Positions 13,957-19,815 of a stretch of 19,815 nt of DNA are shown in pieces; within the stretch, counting starts at the first letter, position 1; every line of letters starts with the position of its first letter. Position numbers and translations under genes: made by a program. The notes beneath the pieces were generated by a model. The model had not been told where the DNA came from. It saw only the letters and a list, made by a program, of their open reading frames with translations, and did not search any database. This DNA comes from an uncultured Bacteroidales bacterium (GTDB lineage: Bacteria; Bacteroidota; Bacteroidia; Bacteroidales; UBA932): the NCBI GenBank assembly GCA_937898205.1, contig CALEJC010000081.1, positions 1-19,815 of the forward strand, given 5' to 3'.

Positions 13957-16323
13957 TTATTTCATATAAGCATCCAGAATAGATTGGAGTGAGTCAAGGT
14001 CGGAGACAAGAACCTGCCTTGCCTTAGATCCGACCTGAGGTCCCACTATGCCTGCCGCTTCCAGCTGGTCCATGATGGTGCCTGCCTTAGGATAACCTAC
14101 TCCCAGCTTCCTTTGAAGATCGGAAGTTGATCCTTTCTGATTGAGGACAACCATCCTTGCAGCCTCTTCAAACCTGTCGTCAAGCTTGTTCATATCCACA
14201 GAACCGCGTGACTCGTCTGAACTGCCGTCTGCCTTGGCTTCAGGGAGATAGTAAGGTGTGTTATAGGATTTCTGGTAGCCCTGCTGCGAGCCGATAAATT
14301 CGGTGATCTTGTCTGTCTCATCGCCACTGATGTAGGCACACTGGATGCGCTCGATATCGATGCCGGCGGAGAAGAGCATGTCTCCCTTGCCGATGAGCTT
14401 CTCTGCGCCTGGAGCATCAAGGATAGTCATAGAATCCACGCGAGAAGCGACCCTGAACGCAATGCGCATCGGGAAGTTGCTCTTGATGATGCCGGAGATG
14501 ACGTCAACAGAAGGTCTCTGGGTCGCAAGGATCACGTGCAGACCTGCAGCTCTACCTTTTTGTGCAAGGCGAATGATGGAGTTGGTGATGCTTCTGCTGG
14601 CAGCCTTGGTCTCCGGAGAAGCGCCGGTGGTCATCGTGAGGTCGGCATATTCGTCAACGACAACTACCAGATATGGAAGGTATCTGTGGCCTTTGTCCGG
14701 GCGAAGCTTGCGCTCCTTATATTTCTCGTTATACAGAGTGACTTTGTTGACTCCGGCTCTGCTCATGAGTTCATATCTGTTATCCATCTCTGTGCAGATC
14801 GACCGCAGAATCCTCTCGGCATCTTTTGGCTGCTTGATGATGGCATTGTTCATCTCGTCCTCCTCGGAACCTGCTTCCGGCAAGACGGCAAGATAGTGTT
14901 TCAAAAGAGAACTATAGGCAGAGAACTCAACCATCTTAGGATCAATAAACACAAACTTCAGCTCGGAAGGGTGCTTAGAGTAGAGAAGCGAAGATACTAT
15001 CACATTAAGTCCCACAGACTTACCCTGCTGTGTGGCACCGGCGATCAGCAGGTGAGGCGCTGCCGTGAGGTCAAACACCTTGACATCCTGGGTGATGGTG
15101 TAGCCGATTGCTACAGGGAGCTCAGCCTTGCTTTGGTTAAATGCAGGGTCATTGAGAAGCGCCTGAAGAGGGACAATCGAAGAGAAGTCGTTGGCGACCT
15201 CGATGCCCACAGAGTCTTGAAGCTGCACCACTCTCACGCCTTTTGCATTCAGCGAGAGCGCGATGTCTTCCTGAAGTCTCTTGATGTCGGAGATCTTCAC
15301 TCCTGGAGCAGGGTAGACCTTATATAGAGTCACAGTCGGACCGACAATGGCTTTGACATTGGTGACCTGAATTTTATAGTTGGCAAGGGCTGCTCTGATC
15401 TTATTGTTGTTGCGAGTAAGCTCTTCGTTGCTGACTTCTTTTCTTCCTGAGCTATGGCTCTGGAGCAGACTGAGAGGAAACCTCTTATATTTAGGAAGTC
15501 CGTCAGGTGGGTCAAGACGGTTGTCGATAGGCTTGAGCTCGACGATCTCAGCCTCAAGCGAATCATCCTGAACGATCTCAAAACTCTCCTCTTTTTCCTG
15601 AGGATCAGTGATTGCATTTGGCTTTACGGGCTCCGGAACGCGTTCCGGAACTACAGGCTCAGGGATTACGACCGGCTCAGGGATTACGACCGGCTCGGGC
15701 TCTACCTCAGGCTCCGGCTCCTCGACAGTATCTTCCTCTTTAGGCTCTTTTGTGCCGAGATGGGCAAACCAGACATTAAAGCGGCGTGACGAGAAAAACA
15801 GAAAAGCCACGATGAGGATAACGATGAAAAGTCCGCTGACCGGCACCCCAAAAAGGTTTTCTGCCCAAGAGATCACAAGATCTCCGCACTGTCCGCCGAG
15901 ACCGGCACCAAACACAGGCCCGAGATTGATGAGCCTGCTGACAAAAGCAAATGCAAATGAAGATATGAATGCGCCAAAAAGCGCGATGAGCGTCGTCTTG
16001 ATCAGCGAATAGTGCCATTTCTTAAGAAGCAATCTTACTGAAACAGCAGCAAGAATCACGATAAGCAGGAAACTGCCGATGCCAAATAGCTCCGTGATGA
16101 AGAAATAGCCTGTGCGGAATCCCAGCTTGCCGGCAGCATTGGCTACCGGAACCTCGGTGTCCATGGCTGCTGCGTCTGCGAGGAGATTCATGTCCTCCTT
16201 CCAGCTAAAAAGATAGGAGCAACATGCTATTAGTATAAAAATGGTGATTGCCGAGATAATTAACCCGACAATCTTTATAGCTGAAGCCTTCTCCTGCTCG
16301 TCCCAACTCTTGAATATTCTCAT
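13957..16323 (-). CDS. ftsK: FtsK/SpoIIIE DNA translocase
   Basis: FtsK pumps DNA through the division septum and helps resolve chromosome dimers. The 788-residue protein has four N-terminal membrane segments (about 17-40, 73-101, 107-132, 157-182), a Pro/Glu/Val-rich linker (about 195-280), and the RecA-like motor with Walker A GATQQGKS near 428-435 and Walker B VVVVDEYADL near 550-560. The C-terminal winged-helix gamma domain (about 712-785) has FEEAARMVVLNQKGSTSDLQRK and YPKAGTIMDQLEAAGIVGP; it reads the KOPS-type polar sequences. The linker holds a tandem DNA repeat. The start overlaps the stop of the DUF4290 gene by four bases (ATGA), so the two are coupled. Length is normal for Bacteroidota. 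Confidence 0.96.
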   Translation of the reverse strand: MRIFKSWDEQEKASAIKIVGLIISAITIFILIACCSYLFSWKEDMNLLADAAAMDTEVPVANAAGKLGFRTGYFFITELFGIGSFLLIVILAAVSVRLLLKKWHYSLIKTTLIALFGAFISSFAFAFVSRLINLGPVFGAGLGGQCGDLVISWAENLFGVPVSGLFIVILIVAFLFFSSRRFNVWFAHLGTKEPKEEDTVEEPEPEVEPEPVVIPEPVVIPEPVVPERVPEPVKPNAITDPQEKEESFEIVQDDSLEAEIVELKPIDNRLDPPDGLPKYKRFPLSLLQSHSSGRKEVSNEELTRNNNKIRAALANYKIQVTNVKAIVGPTVTLYKVYPAPGVKISDIKRLQEDIALSLNAKGVRVVQLQDSVGIEVANDFSSIVPLQALLNDPAFNQSKAELPVAIGYTITQDVKVFDLTAAPHLLIAGATQQGKSVGLNVIVSSLLYSKHPSELKFVFIDPKMVEFSAYSSLLKHYLAVLPEAGSEEDEMNNAIIKQPKDAERILRSICTEMDNRYELMSRAGVNKVTLYNEKYKERKLRPDKGHRYLPYLVVVVDEYADLTMTTGASPETKAASRSITNSIIRLAQKGRAAGLHVILATQRPSVDVISGIIKSNFPMRIAFRVASRVDSMTILDAPGAEKLIGKGDMLFSAGIDIERIQCAYISGDETDKITEFIGSQQGYQKSYNTPYYLPEAKADGSSDESRGSVDMNKLDDRFEEAARMVVLNQKGSTSDLQRKLGVGYPKAGTIMDQLEAAGIVGPQVGSKARQVLVSDLDSLQSILDAYMK
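15656..15691 (-). repeat. Tandem 18-bp repeat inside the ftsK linker
   Basis: Two identical 18-bp units GGCTCAGGGATTACGACC (15656-15673, 15674-15691) are followed by a partial third. They code for the repeated PEPVVI in the Pro/Glu linker between membrane and motor domains. Perfect identity at DNA level suggests a recent duplication by slippage. Confidence 0.9.
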
Positions 16324-16967
16324 TTCTTACGACCTTGTCTTTTGTTGTTTTTGAACTGACGTTTTTTGTTGCCGCTCTGACCTACATTGATGCCGAGACC
16401 CGGGCGGGCAAACGAGGCATCGCTGGCGATTTTGCTTAGATTGATGCCCTCCGGAACCTTGAGGCGGTAGTCTGAAAGCTTCTCGATGTCGTTGAAGATT
16501 GTTTCATCAGACACACTGTCTTTGTTCCAGATCAGGTATTGCTGGCGCATGTAAATGGCTAACGAGCGGATCATTTCTGTCTTGACTTCTCCATCAGGCT
16601 CGTCACAAAGCAGATTGATGATCCTCTCAATATTCCTTCCATAATGGGTTGCCTTGATCTTGCTCTCCTTCATCGGGATAGGCATAGGGCTTGATTTGAA
16701 TTCCTCAGGTGTAGGACATGGATATGGGGCATCCACATCCAGATCAAAACCGGCTATGATGAAAAGCTGATCCCATAGCTTGTGCTCATAATCTTCCTGG
16801 AGATGCACTGCAGGATTGATTGTCTCCATCACCTTTACCACCGCATATGCCTGCTCGGTGCGTTTAGCTCTATCTTCTATATTACGCAGACTGTCAACCA
16901 TCTTCAAGATGTTTCTGCCATATTCGGGCATCGCCAGTTTGCTGCGTTCTGAGTTATAGTCCTTCAT
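16320..16967 (-). CDS. DUF4290 protein (Bacteroidota-specific, unknown function)
   Basis: The 215-residue protein has the DUF4290 pattern: MPEYGRNILKMVDSLRNIEDRAKRTEQAYAVVKVMETINP (about 13-52), EDYEHKLWDQLFIIAGFDLDVDAPYPCPTPEEF, HYGRNIERIINLLCDEPDGEVKTEMIRSLAIYMRQQYLIWNKDSVSD. It is mostly helical with no signal peptide or membrane segment, so it is cytoplasmic. The last 20 or so residues are strongly basic with Asn/Gln (NKKRQFKNNKRQGRKK), as in tails that contact nucleic acid. Its stop overlaps the ftsK start (ATGA). Function is unknown to me; coupling with ftsK suggests, but does not show, a chromosome or division role. Confidence 0.88.
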   Translation of the reverse strand: MKDYNSERSKLAMPEYGRNILKMVDSLRNIEDRAKRTEQAYAVVKVMETINPAVHLQEDYEHKLWDQLFIIAGFDLDVDAPYPCPTPEEFKSSPMPIPMKESKIKATHYGRNIERIINLLCDEPDGEVKTEMIRSLAIYMRQQYLIWNKDSVSDETIFNDIEKLSDYRLKVPEGINLSKIASDASFARPGLGINVGQSGNKKRQFKNNKRQGRKK

Positions 16968-16990
16968 ATTAGTCGCATTTTAACAACTTA

Positions 16991-16998
16991 CAAATATA
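16991..16998 (-). promoter_or_regulatory. -7 box for the DUF4290 - ftsK operon
   Basis: TATATTTG on the minus strand is an exact TAnnTTTG 24 bases before the ATG of the DUF4290 gene at 16967, giving a short leader of about 17 bases. No clear -33 element is seen. Confidence 0.5.
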
Positions 16999-17014
16999 AT
17001 AAAAAACCCTTGAA

Positions 17015-17962
17015 CTATTGGGCGAGGTGGAAACCGTCGGAAGTCCAGATCCCATCTGACGAAATGAGGTAGGCCTCGACTCCTTCTATGCTCTCAATCA
17101 ATGACTTGGACTCCTCCATGCCGAGCACCATGCAAGCTGTGGCAAGAGCGTCAGCAAAGGCTGCGCTTGGCGCTAATATCGTGGCGCTCAGAAGATTATG
17201 CTCTACCGGATAGCCTGTGCGAGGATCGATGGTGTGAGCATATTTCTTCCCGTCAACGATATAATATTTGCGATAATTGCCGGAAGTCACCACTCCATGA
17301 GCTCCGCCGTCAGACTTCCAGATGCCTCTAAGGTCGGCTCCGGGCTGATTGTTGCCATCGACAGGGTTGTCCACTCCGATCCCCCAGCCCTTCCCCGAAG
17401 GATTGAGGCCGTCGCAGTAAATCTCTCCGATGTTGACCAGCATATCCTTGACACCGATGGAATAGAGATACTCGGCGATCACATCACAGCTGTAGCCTTG
17501 TGCGATGGCGTTGAAATTAAGCACCTTCTCTTCTTTGCAAAGTTCCAGGGCCTCCTCAACCTCCTTTGGGCCGGGGATGCTGTCGTTTTTGAAGCCAAAG
17601 CCCCAAATGTCAAAAAGAGGGCCTGCAGTGACATCAAAAGCACCATTGCTCAGGGCTTTATATTGTGCGGAGAGCTCCAGCAGGCGAGCAAAATGCTTGT
17701 CCGGAGTAACCTTCTCGCCGGCATTGTATCGGCTCAAAACAGAGTTTTTGTTATATCCTGATATGCTGAAATCAATCTCAGTCAGGAGGGAGTCGATCTT
17801 AGCTGCAATCACGCTTTTGTCTACTTCGACATCTTGAAGATTGACACTCACGCTATATGTTCCGCCCTGTGCATATCCGGTAAAATTCTCATATTTAGGT
17901 CCATTGCAGGCTAGCGCTGCAAAGATTGTGATAATAATGCTGCTTAATCTAAAAACTTTCAT
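17015..17962 (-). CDS. apbE: FAD:protein FMN transferase (ApbE), lipoprotein
   Basis: ApbE attaches FMN from FAD to Thr/Ser of extracytoplasmic redox proteins such as NqrB, NqrC or RnfG. The protein (315 residues from ATG at 17962) starts with a lipoprotein signal MKVFRLSSIIITIFAALAC (lipid Cys19). Family motifs follow: YAQGGTYSV (about 30-38), SGYNKNSVLSRYN, GAFDVTAGPLFDIWGFG, LNFNAIAQGYSCD (usual form is D-x-x-x-I-A-K-G-Y-x-V-D), GEIYCDG, VVTSGNYRKY and HTIDPRTGYP (metal and flavin site). The longest frame begins with a TTG at 17971; the ATG at 17962 gives the better signal peptide. No Nqr or Rnf genes are in the window, so its targets are elsewhere. It is transcribed alone, from a -7 box at 17989-17982. 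Confidence 0.93.
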   Translation of the reverse strand: MKVFRLSSIIITIFAALACNGPKYENFTGYAQGGTYSVSVNLQDVEVDKSVIAAKIDSLLTEIDFSISGYNKNSVLSRYNAGEKVTPDKHFARLLELSAQYKALSNGAFDVTAGPLFDIWGFGFKNDSIPGPKEVEEALELCKEEKVLNFNAIAQGYSCDVIAEYLYSIGVKDMLVNIGEIYCDGLNPSGKGWGIGVDNPVDGNNQPGADLRGIWKSDGGAHGVVTSGNYRKYYIVDGKKYAHTIDPRTGYPVEHNLLSATILAPSAAFADALATACMVLGMEESKSLIESIEGVEAYLISSDGIWTSDGFHLAQ

Positions 17963-17981
17963 TTTTGGCAAAGGATTTGTA

Positions 17982-17989
17982 CAAATTTA
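17982..17989 (-). promoter_or_regulatory. -7 box for apbE
   Basis: TAAATTTG on the minus strand is an exact TAnnTTTG 20 bases before the ATG at 17962. The leader would be about 13 bases. Confidence 0.5.
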
Positions 17990-18053
17990 ATGGTTTTTTG
18001 CGCAATTATGCGCATATTTGCACTTTGTAATTATACGATACGAGTAGTTTGTA

Positions 18054-19076
18054 ATGAAAATCAGCATAAAATTATTTCTCGCATTTGCCTTGTTGGTTCC
18101 TTCGTTGTGGAGTTGTAAAGATGATGACGACAAGTCAAGTAGCAAATATTTGACAGGATCCTTGTCTCTTGACTTCCCAACCTATGTGCAGCCGGGGTAT
18201 ACCAAGACATTTATGATCGATACCTTGATGACAGTCAGCCGTGACGACGAGTCCAAAGCTATCGGCTATTATTTCAAGGATCCAAATACCGGAAAAGCGG
18301 ATACTCTGGTAGATGCCAACGGCGAGTTCCTCAAGCATCATTACACAGTGACAATCAAGGACACTCTTGCCAACCTCTCTATCACATTGGGTGCCTTTGT
18401 AGAAGAAGGTTACTTTGGCTCTGTAAAGTCTCATTCGTTTACAGTCGTTAAGCCCGGTCTTGATGGCAAAGGCTCTCTCACAGGATATAAGCTGGATACA
18501 GCCAACGAGACTTTTGTTGACCCTAGAGACGGCAAGTCATACTACTACACCACGATCAACGGTACTGATTGGATGAGACAAAATCTCGCGTGGGAAGGTG
18601 CCGGTGTCGCATATAAAAACGAGCCTGCTATCATTGATATCTTCGGAGCATTCTACACCTGGGAAGAAGCTCAGACTGTCTGCCCTGAAGGCTGGAGACT
18701 TCCAAACGATGCCGATCTTGTGGCTCTCGGTCAGAAATACGGTACAGCCCCTCAGCCGGAGTCTCACATCGGTGATCTTGCCGGAGATATGATGGAGGAT
18801 ATCTATTTCAATAACAATAAGATGTGGGAATACTGGAGAGATGTGAAGATTACCAACGCATCGGGACTCTCCGTGATCCCTGTGGGATATGCCACAATAG
18901 AAGACGGCGAGTACATTTTTGATCAGATCTACAAGTATGCTGCTTTCTGGACATCAGGCAGCAAAGGAGAGCAGGGCGCCTACAGATACATCTATCAGGA
19001 TAAGGATGTAGTCTTCTATGGACTCGTTTCAAAGACCGATGTCGCTATGCCTGTAAGGTGTGTGAGGACTAAATAG
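18054..19076 (+). CDS. Surface lipoprotein with FISUMP (TIGR02145) domain
   Basis: The 340-residue protein has a lipoprotein signal ending in SLWSC (lipid Cys21), directly followed by KDDDDK. An acidic run after the lipid Cys is the export signal that sends Bacteroidota lipoproteins to the cell surface. A beta-rich N-terminal region (about 35-140) is followed by a C-terminal domain of the 'Fibrobacter succinogenes major paralogous' type: FVDPRDGKSYYYTTINGTDWMRQNL (about 154-178), FYTWEEAQTVCPEGWRLPNDADLVALG (about 203-229), GLSVIPVGY, AFWTSG and the closing VRCVR. Two cysteines, in TVCPEGWR and VRCVR, may form a disulfide. The role of these proteins is not known; surface attachment or binding is likely. 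The TAG stop overlaps the stop of convergent comEC by eight bases. Confidence 0.88.
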   Translation: MKISIKLFLAFALLVPSLWSCKDDDDKSSSKYLTGSLSLDFPTYVQPGYTKTFMIDTLMTVSRDDESKAIGYYFKDPNTGKADTLVDANGEFLKHHYTVTIKDTLANLSITLGAFVEEGYFGSVKSHSFTVVKPGLDGKGSLTGYKLDTANETFVDPRDGKSYYYTTINGTDWMRQNLAWEGAGVAYKNEPAIIDIFGAFYTWEEAQTVCPEGWRLPNDADLVALGQKYGTAPQPESHIGDLAGDMMEDIYFNNNKMWEYWRDVKITNASGLSVIPVGYATIEDGEYIFDQIYKYAAFWTSGSKGEQGAYRYIYQDKDVVFYGLVSKTDVAMPVRCVRTK

Positions 19077-19815
19077 CAGCTACAACCTCCAAACAATATA
19101 CAAGAGTCTGGCCGAGCATTTCGACCAGACTTTTTGTTATTTCGAGGTCTATCCCCAGGACGCTTAGACCCAAATCGGCCAGCGTAGTGATTATAAAGAG
19201 CTCGGTGAGGGGGAGAGCGATCAGGTTGCTGATGAGGAAATACGGTGGGAAAGTCCCAAAATGCAGCAGCACCAGAGGTGTAGTAAACACCTGACAGGAG
19301 ATGCTCATCGCAGCGCTGTTCCAGATCTTCCTCATCAGGTCAAAGGACTTGCTCTCGGGATACCAGTCCCGCAAGCGAGGGTAGATGAGGCTTATGCCGA
19401 GCACGGCAAGATATGAGAGCTGGAATCCCAGCTGCTTGATATATAAAGGGTTGATGCTGAGCTGGATGAGCGCGGCTGCCGTAATAGTGTCTGTCCCAAT
19501 ACTTCTGCGGTCGGGCATAAGTCTGGCGAGGCAATGCAGGCAGATAAAAATAAACGCCCTCACGACAGAAGCGGATGCGCCCGTCATCACCATATAAAAA
19601 GCTGTCAGTGCCACCCCCGTTCCGCTCTGTATCCACCTAGCCGTCCGGCTGCCTCCAAGAGGGGAGAGAAGCGCGGACAGGATGCCATAAATTATGCCGA
19701 CGTGCAGGCCGGAAAGCGCAAGGATGTGAGATGCCCCGGCAGCGCGGAACGCTTCAACTACCTCCCGGACGATATCTTTGCCGTAAGGAGAGTTGGTAAC
19801 TTTGTAATCCGTGAA
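19069..19815 (-). CDS. comEC: ComEC/Rec2 DNA-uptake channel protein, 5'-truncated by the window edge
   Basis: ComEC forms the inner-membrane channel for single-stranded DNA in natural transformation. The frame is open from the right edge (19815) to TAG at 19071-19069, giving 248 C-terminal residues. Upstream of the GTG at 19614 the frame reads ...EAFRAAGASHILALSGLHVGI, the hallmark of the Competence domain, so that GTG is internal. Following membrane segments include MTGASASVVRAFIFICLHCLARL, LSINPLYIKQLGFQLSYLAVLGI and VFTTPLVLLHFGTFPPYFLISNLIALPLTELF, all family-like. The protein ends soon after (VEMLGQTLVYCLEVVAAI), about where the family's channel domain ends; the extra C-terminal segment common in Bacteroidota is lacking. 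The N-terminal part (DUF4131 region) lies outside the window. Confidence 0.92.
   Translation of the reverse strand, partial: FTDYKVTNSPYGKDIVREVVEAFRAAGASHILALSGLHVGIIYGILSALLSPLGGSRTARWIQSGTGVALTAFYMVMTGASASVVRAFIFICLHCLARLMPDRRSIGTDTITAAALIQLSINPLYIKQLGFQLSYLAVLGISLIYPRLRDWYPESKSFDLMRKIWNSAAMSISCQVFTTPLVLLHFGTFPPYFLISNLIALPLTELFIITTLADLGLSVLGIDLEITKSLVEMLGQTLVYCLEVVAAI

Noticed and set aside
13948..13961. AATAAT-CC-ATTATT inverted repeat between punA and ftsK as a bidirectional terminator
   Set aside because: AT-only stem with a two-base loop and no T-run; too weak to be a terminator.
14536..15327. Long plus-strand open frame (263 codons) opposite ftsK
   Set aside because: It is the antisense of the conserved FtsK motor domain; no recognisable family or start signal, so it is a shadow frame.
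18013..18020. CATATTTG as promoter of the FISUMP lipoprotein
   Set aside because: One mismatch in the TA of the -7 box and no -33 element at a usable distance; the real promoter was not identified.
1..19815. CRISPR arrays, tRNAs, insertion sequences, phage or defence genes
   Set aside because: No spaced direct repeats, tRNA-like cloverleaf, transposase, integrase or known defence domains were seen on either strand.

Overview
The window looks like chromosomal core sequence from a member of Bacteroidota, most likely Bacteroidales. Several intergenic regions carry an exact TAnnTTTG, the -7 box of this phylum, in the right orientation. Shine-Dalgarno sequences are largely absent. Several gene families are typical of or confined to Bacteroidota (DUF5606, DUF3276, DUF4290, the GlsA/GlsB acyltransferase pair, a FISUMP lipoprotein with a CKDDDD export signal). 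No insertion sequence, integrase, phage gene, CRISPR array or tRNA was found. Genus cannot be set from the sequence.

Left part, plus strand (1-5109): the 3' end of a sugar nucleotidyltransferase, a terminator overlapping a promoter, then a small coiled-coil gene and zapA (Z-ring assembly), a structured RNA that is probably 6S RNA, a strong terminator, RNase Y (rny), a DsbD-type thiol:disulfide reductase and the RNase P RNA gene (rnpB). Three junctions in the window share TAATG (one-base stop/start overlap), which suggests translational coupling.

Middle, minus strand (11419 down to 5109): a tight eight-gene run, nusB - yajC - ybbR - coaE - DUF5606 - rimO - glsA - glsB. It mixes transcription antitermination, Sec accessory, CoA synthesis, ribosomal protein S12 modification and glycine (N-acyl amino acid) lipid synthesis. 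Its last stop codon touches the 3' end of rnpB.

Right of a divergent promoter region (11420-11530), plus strand: DUF3276 (PUR-domain-like), an amidohydrolase of the MTA/SAH deaminase type and purine nucleoside phosphorylase, together suggesting purine nucleoside or methylthioadenosine salvage. Convergent with these is DUF4290 - ftsK (minus strand), then apbE (flavin transferase lipoprotein). Divergent from apbE is a surface-type FISUMP lipoprotein gene, whose stop overlaps the stop of a convergent comEC gene running off the right edge.

No clearly new multi-gene system is visible. The most interesting leads are the coiled-coil gene coupled to zapA (possible ZapB analogue), the probable 6S RNA with competing pairings, rnpB packed between two genes without its own obvious promoter, the deaminase-phosphorylase pair, DUF4290 coupled to ftsK, and a ComEC that ends at about the end of its channel domain.
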